The translations under genes and the position numbers were made by a program. A stretch of DNA of 64,000 nucleotides from Alitabrizicola rongguiensis. Lineage in GTDB: Bacteria > Pseudomonadota > Alphaproteobacteria > Rhodobacterales > Rhodobacteraceae. Within the stretch, counting starts at the first letter, position 1. Each line of letters begins with the position of its first letter. Below the pieces are notes generated by a model. It did no database searches, was not told the DNA's origin, and was given only the letters and a program-made list of their open reading frames with translations. Below are positions 18,364 through 26,383 of the stretch, piece by piece. Location: NCBI RefSeq assembly GCF_021491355.1, contig NZ_JAKENF010000003.1, positions 62,001 to 126,000 of the forward strand, written 5' to 3'.

Positions 18364-18819
18364 CTAGCCTTGGCTGTGGATCAGCCGCAGGGCGCGGATC
18401 ACCAGATTGTGGTCCTCGACCTGCGGCAGTCCGGAAACCGTGGCGACGGCGACAACCCCGGTGCCCTTGACCCGGATCGGGACAGCGCCGCCATGATCGG
18501 CGTAATCCGAGGTATCCAGGCCATGCACCGCCAGGCTTTCGCCCTTGGCCTTGTTCTGTAGCCCGACCACGAGTGACGCCTTGCGGAAGGCTAGGGCTGT
18601 GTTGCTTTTCCGCCGGGCCCAGTTGTCGTTGATCCCGCCGGATCCGGGCAGGGCGGCATGGAACAGGGTTCGGTCCGAGCTGCGGATATCGATGACGACG
18701 GGATGGCCAGCCTCGCTGGCGAGGCGAACCAGCGCAAGGCCGAGCTCGATCGCCCTGTTCTCGTCGAAGGACTCGAAGGCGAGGGCGCGTTCCTCGGCAT
18801 CATAGGTGCTGGCGTCCAA
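18364..18819 (-). CDS. UPF0303 family heme-degrading-domain-like protein
   Basis: 151 residues, UPF0303/YBR137W type with the fold of the GlcG/HbpS group. Conserved segments are VVIDIRSSDRTLFHAALPG, NDNWARRKSNTALAF, HGLDTSDYADHGGAVPIRVKG and GVVAVATVSGLPQVEDHNLV. The molecular function in bacteria is not settled. It starts with TTG at 18819, which has AAGGA 8 nt upstream; no ATG gives a better N-terminus. It lies 12 nt after the glycosyltransferase gene on the same strand. Confidence 0.82.
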   Translation of the reverse strand: MDASTYDAEERALAFESFDENRAIELGLALVRLASEAGHPVVIDIRSSDRTLFHAALPGSGGINDNWARRKSNTALAFRKASLVVGLQNKAKGESLAVHGLDTSDYADHGGAVPIRVKGTGVVAVATVSGLPQVEDHNLVIRALRLIHSQG

Positions 18820-18831
18820 TGGGCAGTCCTT

Positions 18832-19722
18832 TCAGAAGGCCGAGCGGAACCGCTCGGGTATGAGATAGGTCTTGCGGTTGTGAAGTTTCCCGTGGCGCCA
18901 GATGCCCTCGGCAGCGTCGAAGGACCAGTCGGACCGGATGCGCTCCCGCTGCCAGTCGAACCGGAAATCGGTTGTCTGCGGCTTCCCCTTGGCGACGAAG
19001 GAGTCGAGGAAGTCGATAATCTCCGTCTGGTCCCGGGACCATCCGTTTCCCGCCGGCGCCTCGTCGTCCTCGGGCGCCTCGCCCATGAAGGTGTTGCGGC
19101 TGGCTTGCCGCTCGAGGAGCAGGTCACGGTCCATGAAGCGCAAGTGGAACAGGTACAGGGCTGGGTCGATATCCAGCGTCTGATGCGAGGCATAATGCCC
19201 GCCGGGCGACCAGCGCACCGGCACGCCCAGAATGCAGGGCTTGCTATAGCTTGCATTGACGCGTGCATGGCTTCGCTGATCCAGCACAGGGCGCGCCGGG
19301 TCGAAGGAGGATGTCTCGAGATCGGTCCGGTGAATAATCTCTACCCCGAAGGGCGAGATGACACCCCGCTCTCTCGCCGTGAGGAGCGTGGCCAGCGGAT
19401 CAGAGGTGATCTGCGGATCGGCGACGATCAGCTCGTCAACATCGTGCAGGACAACCACATCAAATCTCGCGAGCAGCATCGCGGCCAAATCGGCAAGCAT
19501 CGACCAGCGCCTGCGTTCCCATCCCGCGGCGATCGCTCCGCGGGGCAGGACCAGAGCCTGACATCCTTCGGCCTCGGGTGGGATGTCCTGGTCCCCGCCA
19601 TCGAACAGGATGAAGAGCTGCGATTTCGGAACAAGCCGGGCGTAATGGTTGATCCAGATCGGCAGGAAGATCGGCTCGTTGCGCACCATGGTGGCAAATG
19701 CGACGGGAACCGGATCAACCAT
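18832..19722 (-). CDS. Glycosyltransferase family 2-like protein (Glyco_tranf_2_4 type)
   Basis: 296 residues from the ATG at 19722. The sequence begins with VPVAFATMVRNEPIFLPIWINHY, the start of the GT-A-like family that lacks a signal peptide, and shows VVVLHDVDELIVAD, where the DVDE segment is the likely nucleotide-sugar/metal-binding acidic motif. Later come NASYSKPCILGVPVRWSPGGHYA and LYLFHLRFMDRD, as in the family. An ATG at 19764 would add 14 residues. The chosen start overlaps the FkbM stop by 8 nt, so the pair is translationally linked. The acceptor is unknown, perhaps surface polysaccharide. Confidence 0.78.
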   Translation of the reverse strand: MVDPVPVAFATMVRNEPIFLPIWINHYARLVPKSQLFILFDGGDQDIPPEAEGCQALVLPRGAIAAGWERRRWSMLADLAAMLLARFDVVVLHDVDELIVADPQITSDPLATLLTARERGVISPFGVEIIHRTDLETSSFDPARPVLDQRSHARVNASYSKPCILGVPVRWSPGGHYASHQTLDIDPALYLFHLRFMDRDLLLERQASRNTFMGEAPEDDEAPAGNGWSRDQTEIIDFLDSFVAKGKPQTTDFRFDWQRERIRSDWSFDAAEGIWRHGKLHNRKTYLIPERFRSAF

Positions 19723-20647
19723 TGCGACTGGCCTTGCGGGGCGCCGTCCTCGCTCGGCCGTCATCGGACCGGCGAGAGGGGCGCAGCAGCTGGGGATCCA
19801 GTCTGGTCACGAAGCGTTCGGCCAGATCCTCCGCCACGATTCCACGGGCGGCAAGCTCGTCTAGGCAGCGTATCGCCAACGGATAGCTTTGGAAGGTCGA
19901 GGCGGCGAGCAGGGCCAGGTGCTTCAGCTGTTCGTCCGAAAAGGTTTCGAAATGCGAGATGTCCTTCACATAAACCGCGTCGCCATCGACCAGCTGGTCC
20001 TGCGCGATCGCCGATCTCAGGCGCCCGGACTGCGAGTTGGGCACCATCACGCTCTTGTTGAACAGGAACTTGTGCAGCCCGAATCCCAGATCCCGCAGGC
20101 CAAGATCAAGGCCTCCCATCATCGGCTCGCCGACATAGAGCCTCAGGTACCGAAGCTCCACGATCACGGCCACAGCCTCGGACAAGGCCCGCCGCGCCGC
20201 CTCGATCACCATCAGTTCGGCGCCCTGGATGTCGATCTTGAGGAGGTCGATCGGCCCCAGGTCCTCAAGGCTGTCGAGACGCACGGTCTCCATCTCGATC
20301 CTTTGTTGGACCTTGCCCCAACGAGGATGCCCGAGAAGCGTCAGGCCGGGCATGTACGGCTCAAGGAGCGAGGTCATGCCTGACGACCGCATCACCTTCA
20401 GTTCCATCGTTTCGCCATTGCCGACGGCATGGGGCAGATAGCGCTCGTTCGGTGTGTGCCGCTCCTGAAGGGCCGCGAACGCCTCGGGCTGCGGTTCGAA
20501 TCCGGTGACGACACATCCGCCGGACGCCAGCAACGGCGCATAGGGTGGCACGTTGATCGGGTTCGCCCCAACATCCACGATCGAGGTGGGCCGAACGGGG
20601 CTCAGTTCGTCAAGCAACAGCGCAAGGAAGGGCGGCGCTTCAGTCAC
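19715..20647 (-). CDS. FkbM-family SAM-dependent methyltransferase
   Basis: 310 residues. The SAM site is in the segment SIVDVGANPINVPPYAPLL, followed by the acidic residue of GFEPQPEAFAAL. The family motif IDLLKIDIQGAELMVIEAA, with DIQGAE, and the following VIVELRYLRLY are typical FkbM. It likely O-methylates a sugar or lipid-linked glycan. It is co-transcribed with the downstream glycosyltransferase. A 258-nt gap with no clear gene lies upstream. Confidence 0.85.
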   Translation of the reverse strand: MTEAPPFLALLLDELSPVRPTSIVDVGANPINVPPYAPLLASGGCVVTGFEPQPEAFAALQERHTPNERYLPHAVGNGETMELKVMRSSGMTSLLEPYMPGLTLLGHPRWGKVQQRIEMETVRLDSLEDLGPIDLLKIDIQGAELMVIEAARRALSEAVAVIVELRYLRLYVGEPMMGGLDLGLRDLGFGLHKFLFNKSVMVPNSQSGRLRSAIAQDQLVDGDAVYVKDISHFETFSDEQLKHLALLAASTFQSYPLAIRCLDELAARGIVAEDLAERFVTRLDPQLLRPSRRSDDGRARTAPRKASRNG

Positions 20648-20857
20648 GCCAGGTCCAGTCTGGAAGCATCAGTGCAAGAGCGCGATGGCGCAATCTCGTT
20701 GAGGGAAGGAAACCCAACGACGCCCGTCTGGGTCTCGCAGCAATGGAGAGACATCGTCAAAGAACTGCCTCGACTGGGAATTGTCAGGACGCAACCTGCT
20801 GCATTGCACAGGTTCGGGCAAGATGCGGGACGCAGATGACGGAAATCAAGAACGGAA

Positions 20858-20889
20858 CGGCCGCCCCGTCCGATTGGCTGGGGCGGCCG
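20858..20889 (-). terminator. Terminator hairpin after the small lipoprotein gene
   Basis: CGGCCGCCCC (20858-20867) pairs with GGGGCGGCCG (20880-20889) around a 12-nt loop. It lies 16 nt beyond the lipoprotein stop on the minus strand and is followed there by a T-rich stretch, TTCCGTTCTTG. This suits an intrinsic terminator for that gene. Confidence 0.65.
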
Positions 20890-20905
20890 CGACGCAATCA
20901 GCTTT

Positions 20906-21190
20906 TTAGCCCGCGTTCTTCTGCAGCTGGACCTGATAGGTGTTTCCGTTCGACATGATGACCTTCACGTCGGTCGGCTGGGTGTAGGTCGAGGCGTCGA
21001 CATCCTTTACGGCCTTGCAGACCTCGTGGCCGAATTCGATCTCGCCGGTCTGTTCCTTGATCTGGTTCGCAAGCGCGCCCGGCATGAGCACATCCGTATT
21101 GCCGCATTTGACCCGAACGGTCGCAGTCGGCGCAGAGCAGGCAGTCACGAGCAGCAGTGCCGTGAAACCGGCGATCAGTGATCCCTTCAT
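20906..21190 (-). CDS. Small lipoprotein of unknown function
   Basis: 94 residues. The signal peptide ends in LLLVTACSAP with the lipobox Cys at residue 18. The mature part (about 76 residues) has two more Cys, in RVKCGNTD and HEVCKAV, which could form a disulfide, and a Lys/Gln-rich end. A strong GGGAGGGCC box lies upstream of the ATG at 21190. No family was recognised. It would sit in the outer membrane or periplasm. It stands alone between the FkbM gene and the TetR gene. Confidence 0.75.
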   Translation of the reverse strand: MKGSLIAGFTALLLVTACSAPTATVRVKCGNTDVLMPGALANQIKEQTGEIEFGHEVCKAVKDVDASTYTQPTDVKVIMSNGNTYQVQLQKNAG

Positions 21191-21332
21191 CTTCTTGGCC
21201 CTCCCAGTGAATGTTTAAAGTAATGGAGGACGACTCGATGCCGTCCGAGGCGAGCTTAGAGCGGAATCGCATGAACCCTCGTTAAATTCGACACATTCCC
21301 CAGATTGACATCATCCCGCGGAAGCGCTGCGC

Positions 21333-21965
21333 TTACAGCGCCCCGATCCCCGTCAGGATGATGGTCTTGACGCTGTCCTTCGCGGCCTTCCACTGGCGGT
21401 CGGACAGAGGCTTGCCGGCGTTCAGCGTTTCGATCTGGTGGCCAAAATCGGCATAGTGCTGGGTTGTGGCCCAGAGCATGTAGAGCAGGTGGCGCGGATC
21501 GACCGGCGCCATCTTGCCCTCGTCGATCCAGCGCTGGATCACCGCGATCCGCCCCTCGGTCCAGTCGCGGAGCGTCGTCTCCAGATAGTCCTGGATCACT
21601 GGGGCACCGTGCATGACCTCAGAGGCCCAGACCTTCGATCCGTCGGGATGGCGGCGGCTGATCTCCATCTTGGCGTCGATATAGGCGCCAATCCCTTCGA
21701 CCGGGCCGGGGGCATTGTCGAAGGTCTCGGCCGCCTTCAGCCAGATCTCGAAAATGTCGCGCACGACGCGGCGATAGAGGTCTTCCTTGGTTGCGAAATA
21801 ATAGTGCAGGTTGGCCTTGGGCAATCCGGCCACATCGGCGATGAGCTGCATCGTCGCGCCGCCAAACCCAGCCTCTGCAAAGACTTTTTCCGCTGCCGAA
21901 AGAATGAGCTTCTCATTCTCGCGCCGGATTTCTGTTCGGCGAAGGGGGCGGGGGGCCTCGGTCAT
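21333..21965 (-). CDS. TetR-family regulator of pyrimidine degradation, RutR-like
   Basis: 210 residues. The HTH is AEAGFGGATMQLIADVAGLPKANLHYYFATKEDLYRRVVRD. The YcdC-type C-terminal domain has SKVWASEVMHGAPVIQDYL, RWIDEGKMAPVDPRHLLYMLWATTQHYADFGHQI. It is divergent from the carbamoylase gene, and two RutR-type palindromes lie in the 132-nt spacer. RutR in E. coli senses uracil and represses pyrimidine catabolism, so this protein most likely does the same for the downstream carbamoylase-hydA genes. It is a paralogue of the regulator at 14550-15158. Confidence 0.9.
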   Translation of the reverse strand: MTEAPRPLRRTEIRRENEKLILSAAEKVFAEAGFGGATMQLIADVAGLPKANLHYYFATKEDLYRRVVRDIFEIWLKAAETFDNAPGPVEGIGAYIDAKMEISRRHPDGSKVWASEVMHGAPVIQDYLETTLRDWTEGRIAVIQRWIDEGKMAPVDPRHLLYMLWATTQHYADFGHQIETLNAGKPLSDRQWKAAKDSVKTIILTGIGAL

Positions 21966-21990
21966 CCTGTCGCGCGCCTCAAGATATTCG

Positions 21991-22006
21991 TTGACCGGAT
22001 GGTCAG
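21991..22006. promoter_or_regulatory. RutR-type operator 1 in the TetR/carbamoylase spacer
   Basis: TTGACCG-GA-TGGTCAG has the 7-2-7 geometry of RutR sites, with a near-inverted repeat that differs from perfect symmetry at two pairs. It lies 26 nt from the TetR start. The second site is 34 nt away centre to centre, about three helical turns, so the two could bind dimers on one face of the DNA. Confidence 0.75.
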
Positions 22007-22024
22007 GTTATGGTGCCTTCTTTC

Positions 22025-22040
22025 CTGACCATATGGTCAG
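22025..22040. promoter_or_regulatory. RutR-type operator 2 in the TetR/carbamoylase spacer
   Basis: CTGACCA-TA-TGGTCAG is a perfect 16-nt palindrome with the E. coli RutR core TGACCA-N2-TGGTCA. It lies 58 nt before the carbamoylase start, where it would block that promoter. Confidence 0.8.
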
Positions 22041-22097
22041 ACACGGATTCGTCGCAAGAGGCGCGCGAGACGCCCCGCGACCAGGGAGAGCAAGCTG

Positions 22098-23348
22098 ATG
22101 CCAGCACCCGGAGCCAACCTGCGGATCAATGGCCCGCGCCTGTGGGACAGCCTGATGGAGATGGCCAAGATCGGGCCGGGCGTGGCGGGGGGCAACAACC
22201 GTCAGACGCTGACCGATGCCGACAACGAGGGCCGCCATCTGTTCAAGCGCTGGTGCGAAGCCGCCGGTATGACCATGGGCGTCGACACCATGGGCAACAT
22301 GTTCTTCACCCGGCCGGGGACAGACCCCGATGCGCTGCCGGTCTATATGGGCTCGCATCTCGACACCCAGCCCACGGGTGGCAAGTTCGATGGGGTTCTG
22401 GGGGTGCTGGGCGCGCTCGAAGTGGTGCGCTCGATGAACGACCTCGGCGTGAAGACAAAGCACCCGATCGTGGTGACCAACTGGACGAACGAGGAAGGCG
22501 CGCGTTTTGCGCCGGCCATGCTCGCCTCGGGCGTCTTCGCCGGTCTTCATACCGAGGAATACGCCAAGGCGCGGACTGACCTCGACGGCAAGGTCTTCGG
22601 CGAGGAGTTGGCGCGGATCGGCTGGGTCGGAGACGAAAAGGTCGGCGCCCGCAAGATGCACGCGATGTTCGAGCTGCATATCGAGCAGGGCCCGATCCTT
22701 GAGGCCGAGGGCAAGGATATCGGCGTTGTCACCCACGGGCAGGGTCTGTGGTGGCTGGAGATCACGCTCACCGGCAAGGACGCTCATACCGGCTCGACTC
22801 CCATGAATATGCGGGTCAATGCAGGCCTCGGCATGGCGCGGATCACCGAACGGGTCCACCAGATCGCCATGAGCCACCTGCCGAATGCCGTAGGCGCCGT
22901 GGGGCAGGTGAAGGTCTTCCCGAACTCGCGCAACGTCATCCCCGGCAAGGTGATCTTCACCGTCGACATCCGCTCGCCCGAGCAGGCCAAGCTCGACGCG
23001 ATGAAGGCCGAGGTGATCCGTCACGCCAATGCGGTGGCCGCCGAGCTGGGGTTGAGGATCGGGATCGAGGAGGTCGGGCATTTCGACCCGGTCACCTTTG
23101 ATGCGGGCCTCGTGAAGACCGTCCGGGCGGCGGCGGAGCGGCTGGGCTACAGCCACATGGACATCGTGTCCGGCGCCGGCCATGACGCCTGCTGGATCAA
23201 CCGGGTGGCGCCGACGGTGATGGTGATGTGTCCCTGCGTCGACGGGCTGAGCCATAACGAGGCCGAGGAAATCAGCCCGGAATGGGCGGCGGCGGGGACG
23301 GATGTGCTGCTGCACGCGGTGCTGGAAACGGCGGTGATCGTGGACTGA
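22098..23348 (+). CDS. Zn-dependent hydrolase, likely N-carbamoyl-beta-alanine amidohydrolase (beta-ureidopropionase)
   Basis: 416 residues, M20/hydantoinase-carbamoylase family. Metal and catalytic motifs are GSHLDTQPTGGKFDG (His87, Asp98), TNWTNEEGARFAPAML (Glu132-Glu133), HAMFELHIEQGPILE, and the late GAGHDACWINR and DGLSHNEAEE. It would split N-carbamoyl-beta-alanine to beta-alanine, CO2 and NH3, the last step of the reductive pathway (PydC step). Specificity for the beta-carbamoyl acid is inferred from hydA and preTA rather than read from residues. The start follows the box GGGAGAGC. Confidence 0.9.
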   Translation: MPAPGANLRINGPRLWDSLMEMAKIGPGVAGGNNRQTLTDADNEGRHLFKRWCEAAGMTMGVDTMGNMFFTRPGTDPDALPVYMGSHLDTQPTGGKFDGVLGVLGALEVVRSMNDLGVKTKHPIVVTNWTNEEGARFAPAMLASGVFAGLHTEEYAKARTDLDGKVFGEELARIGWVGDEKVGARKMHAMFELHIEQGPILEAEGKDIGVVTHGQGLWWLEITLTGKDAHTGSTPMNMRVNAGLGMARITERVHQIAMSHLPNAVGAVGQVKVFPNSRNVIPGKVIFTVDIRSPEQAKLDAMKAEVIRHANAVAAELGLRIGIEEVGHFDPVTFDAGLVKTVRAAAERLGYSHMDIVSGAGHDACWINRVAPTVMVMCPCVDGLSHNEAEEISPEWAAAGTDVLLHAVLETAVIVD

Positions 23349-23359
23349 GGGCGGACCGG

Positions 23360-23405
23360 GGCTCTGCCCCGGACCCCGGAATATTTCTGAACAGAAGAAG
23401 AGGGT
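23360..23405. repeat. GC hairpin followed by TTTCTG-AA-CAGAAG element in the carbamoylase-hydA gap
   Basis: CCGGGGCTCTGCCCCGG is a short strong hairpin (arms CCGGGGC and GCCCCGG, loop TCT) and is followed by a second small dyad, TTTCTG-AA-CAGAAG. This compound motif resembles an intergenic element I recall from Rhodobacterales genomes. It lies inside an otherwise co-directional operon. Confidence 0.5.
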
Positions 23406-23447
23406 TGGAGGGAGAACCTCGCCCGGTTTCGCAAGGAGGAAGCGACG

Positions 23448-24899
23448 ATGAGCACAGTCATCAAGAACGGCACGATCGTCACCGCCGACCTGACCTACAA
23501 GGCGGATGTGCTGGTTGATCGGGGGGTCATCATCCATATCGGCGAGAATCTCGTGGGCACCGAGGTGCTGGATGCGACCGGCTGTTATGTGATGCCGGGC
23601 GGGATTGATCCGCATACCCATCTCGAGATGCCGTTCATGGGCACCTATTCGGCGGACGATTTCGAGTCCGGCACGCGGGCGGCGCTGGCGGGTGGCACGA
23701 CGATGGTCGTGGACTTCATCCTGCCGGGGCAGGGCCAGGGCCTGATGGATGCCGCGCAGATGTGGCACAACAAGTCGGGCCGGGCGCATTGCGACTATTC
23801 CTATCACATGGCGATCACCTGGTGGGGCGAGCAGGTCTGGCACGACATGGCGGACTCGGTGAAGGCCGGGATCACCTCGTTCAAGCATTTCATGGCCTAC
23901 AAGGGCGCGCTGATGGTGAACGACGACGAGATGTTCGCCTCGTTCCGTCGGGTGGGCGATCTGGGCGGTGTCGCGCTTGTTCATGCCGAGAATGGCGACG
24001 TGGTGGCGGAACTGACGGCGAAGCTGCTGGCCGAGGGCAATACCGGGCCCGAGGCGCATGCCTATTCCCGCCCGCCGCAGGTCGAGGGCGAGGCGACGAA
24101 CCGCGCCATCATGATCGCCGACATGGCGGGCGTGCCGCTTTACGTGGTGCACACCTCCTGCGAGGAGGCGCATGAGGCGATCCGCCGGGCGCGGGCGCAG
24201 GGCAAGCGCGTCTGGGGCGAACCGCTGATCCAGCACCTGACTCTGGATGAAAGCGAGTACTTCCACCCCGACTGGGACCATGCGGCGCGGCGGGTCATGT
24301 CGCCGCCGTTCCGCGACAGGAAGCATCAGGACAGTCTCTGGGCCGGGTTGCAATCCGGGTCGCTGTCTTGCGTTGCGACCGACCATTGCGCCTTCACCAC
24401 CGAGCAGAAGCGCTTTGGCGTCGGCAACTTCGCCAAGATCCCGAACGGGACCGGGGGCCTTGAGGACCGGCTGCCGATGCTCTGGACCGCCGGGGTGAAT
24501 ACCGGGCGGCTGACGCCGAACGAATTCGTGGCCGTCACCTCGACCAACATCGCCAAGATCCTGAACTGCTATCCGAAGAAGGGCGCGGTTCTGGTGGGGG
24601 CGGATGCCGATCTGGTGGTCTGGGACCCGGAGAAGACCAAGACGATCTCGGCCAAGAGCCAGCAATCCTCGATCGACTATAACGTCTTCGAGGGGAAAGA
24701 GGTGAAGGGCCTGCCACGCTACACTCTGACCCGGGGCCGCGTGGCGGTCGTGGACGGCGCGTTCAAGGGGCAGGAAGGGCACGGCCAGTTCGTGGCCCGC
24801 GAGCCGCGCCCTGCGGTCAACCGCGCCCTGACCCAGTGGAAAGAGCTGACCGCGCCGCGCCCGGTGGTGCGGACCGGCATCCCGGCGACGGGGGTGTGA
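23448..24899 (+). CDS. hydA: Dihydropyrimidinase
   Basis: 483 residues. This cyclic amidohydrolase opens dihydrouracil to N-carbamoyl-beta-alanine. The metal centre is visible: GGIDPHTHLE gives His56 and His58, the carbamylated Lys is K146 in SFKHFMAYKGAL, His179 is in LVHAENGD, and the later VVHTSCEE and CVATDHCAF supply the remaining His and Asp. The spacing K146 to H179 (33) matches the known enzymes. A start box AAGGAGGAAGC precedes the ATG. It lies about 100 nt after the carbamoylase gene and converges with the cupin gene. Confidence 0.95.
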   Translation: MSTVIKNGTIVTADLTYKADVLVDRGVIIHIGENLVGTEVLDATGCYVMPGGIDPHTHLEMPFMGTYSADDFESGTRAALAGGTTMVVDFILPGQGQGLMDAAQMWHNKSGRAHCDYSYHMAITWWGEQVWHDMADSVKAGITSFKHFMAYKGALMVNDDEMFASFRRVGDLGGVALVHAENGDVVAELTAKLLAEGNTGPEAHAYSRPPQVEGEATNRAIMIADMAGVPLYVVHTSCEEAHEAIRRARAQGKRVWGEPLIQHLTLDESEYFHPDWDHAARRVMSPPFRDRKHQDSLWAGLQSGSLSCVATDHCAFTTEQKRFGVGNFAKIPNGTGGLEDRLPMLWTAGVNTGRLTPNEFVAVTSTNIAKILNCYPKKGAVLVGADADLVVWDPEKTKTISAKSQQSSIDYNVFEGKEVKGLPRYTLTRGRVAVVDGAFKGQEGHGQFVAREPRPAVNRALTQWKELTAPRPVVRTGIPATGV

Positions 24900-24901
24900 T
24901 G

Positions 24902-25309
24902 TCAGGCGACGCCTTCGGTCACCAGCGCCTCGAGCTCGGGCAGGAGGATGACGCTCTCCTGCTCGTGCGGGTCGGTGCGCGCGATGACCGCGCGGGCGAC
25001 GCCGGGGCCGGGATTGAAGGGCAGATGCGGCATGTCGGCGGGGATGTAGAGAAGCTCGCCCGCTTCGACTTCCATGCGGTTTTCCAGCCGTGGCCCCCAG
25101 TACATCACCGTTCGCCCTTCCAGCGCGTAGATCGCGGTTTCGTGGGTGGCGTGTTTGTGCGCCTTGGCGCGTCCGCCGGGAGGGATGGTCAGGAGGTGCA
25201 TGCAGATCGCCTGGGACCCGGCGGTTTCGCGGGCGATACCCTCGAAATAGGAGAAGCCCTGCTTGCCGTCGTAGGTGGCGCCGGGGCGGAGCTTGATGCA
25301 GTCGGTCAT
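24902..25309 (-). CDS. Cupin-domain protein
   Basis: 135 residues with one cupin_2 barrel. Metal-binding motif 1 is HKHATHETAIYALEGR (H-x-H-x4-E-x6-G), followed by motif 2, YIPADMPHLPFN (P-x2-P-H). The N-terminus is CIKLRPGATYDGKQGFSYFEG. The start at 25309 overlaps the stop of a small 58-codon gene by four bases (ATGA), so the two are translated together. It is convergent with hydA, three bases apart. Its role may be a sensor or small-molecule enzyme of pyrimidine breakdown, but this is inference from position. Confidence 0.82.
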   Translation of the reverse strand: MTDCIKLRPGATYDGKQGFSYFEGIARETAGSQAICMHLLTIPPGGRAKAHKHATHETAIYALEGRTVMYWGPRLENRMEVEAGELLYIPADMPHLPFNPGPGVARAVIARTDPHEQESVILLPELEALVTEGVA

Positions 25310-25482
25310 GGCGAGAGTGTCCGGTCGCTGTCGTCTGGACGACTGTCGCGCGGTTCGGGGAGTCTGTCCAAGGGATTTGCCTCGGGCGCGGGCCGGGGCG
25401 GAGCGAAGGTCATGACCGGAGCATCGAAGAAGCGTTCCTCCAGATCCTCGGGTTCGGGTGCGAAGGCGAGTGTCGATGGCAT
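25306..25482 (-). CDS. Small acidic protein of unknown function, coupled to the cupin gene
   Basis: 58 residues, MPSTLAFAPEPEDLEERFFD then PVMTFAPPRPAPEANPLDR, ending in an Asp/Arg-rich tail. It is supported by a textbook Shine-Dalgarno box, GGGAGGAG, 4 nt before the ATG at 25482, and by the ATGA overlap of its stop with the cupin start. Pro- and Glu-rich content suggests it is largely unstructured. No family was recognised. A shadow of a longer frame is possible but the start signals make translation likely. Confidence 0.6.
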   Translation of the reverse strand: MPSTLAFAPEPEDLEERFFDAPVMTFAPPRPAPEANPLDRLPEPRDSRPDDSDRTLSP

Positions 25483-25597
25483 TGGTCTCCTCCCATGCCG
25501 GGCAGATGGGGACTGGTGCCGGCATGTGCAACAGTGCGGGCGAAGCGCGTAGGATTGATGACGAACTGGTGAAGACCGGTCGCAGGGACAGGGGCGG

Positions 25598-26383
25598 ATG
25601 ACGGACAAGGCAGTGATCGAGGCCAAGGGGGTCAATCTCGTTTTCGAGACGAATGACGGCCCGGTGCAGGCGCTCAAGGACGTGAACCTGACAGTCGGTA
25701 AGGGCGAATTCGTCAGCTTCATCGGGCCGTCGGGCTGCGGCAAGACCACGCTTCTGCGCGCGATCGCGGCGCTCGAAACGCCCACGGGCGGGACGCTGAC
25801 CGTGAATGGAATGAGCCCGGACGCCGCGCGAAAGGCGCGCGCCTATGGCTATGTCTTTCAGGCAGCGGGGCTTTACCCGTGGCGGACAATTGCAGGGAAT
25901 GTGAAACTTCCCCTTGAGATCATGGGGTTTTCCAAGACTGATCAGGACGAGCGTGTTCGAAAAGTGCTATCGTTGGTCGAGCTGGACGGCTTTGGCGCAA
26001 AGTTTCCCTGGCAGTTGTCGGGCGGCATGCAGCAGCGGGCGAGCATCGCGCGGGCGCTGGCCTTCGACGCCGACATTCTCTTGATGGACGAACCATTTGG
26101 TGCGCTGGACGAGATCGTGCGCGACCGGCTGAACGAGGAATTGCTCAAGCTCTGGGCGCAAACGGAAAAGACCATCGGCTTCGTCACCCATTCGATCCCG
26201 GAGGCGGTCTATCTATCGACGAAGATCGTCGTCATGTCACCGCGGCCGGGGCGGATCACCGACATCATCGAAAGCACACTGCCGCGCGAGCGGCCGCTCG
26301 ACATCCGCGACACGCCGGAATTCCTGGCGATCTCGCACAGGGTCCGCGACGGGCTGAGGGCGGGGCATTCCTATGATGTCTGA
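25598..26383 (+). CDS. ABC transporter ATP-binding protein (NitT/TauT family), pyrimidine cluster
   Basis: 261 residues. Walker A is GPSGCGKTT (about 48-56), the signature is LSGGMQQRASIARALA, Walker B is ILLMDEPFGALDE and the switch His is in GFVTHSIPEAV. The family is the NitT/TauT type, often linked to THI5-like binding proteins. It drives the import complex encoded by the next three membrane and binding-protein genes. The end overlaps the next gene's start. A box AGGGACAGGGGCGG precedes the ATG. Confidence 0.92.
   Translation: MTDKAVIEAKGVNLVFETNDGPVQALKDVNLTVGKGEFVSFIGPSGCGKTTLLRAIAALETPTGGTLTVNGMSPDAARKARAYGYVFQAAGLYPWRTIAGNVKLPLEIMGFSKTDQDERVRKVLSLVELDGFGAKFPWQLSGGMQQRASIARALAFDADILLMDEPFGALDEIVRDRLNEELLKLWAQTEKTIGFVTHSIPEAVYLSTKIVVMSPRPGRITDIIESTLPRERPLDIRDTPEFLAISHRVRDGLRAGHSYDV

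Noticed and set aside
22008-24782. 924-codon open frame on the minus strand
   Set aside because: It is antisense to the carbamoylase and hydA genes, which carry full catalytic motifs. High GC makes long shadow frames common, and its His/Arg/Asp-rich content is not protein-like.
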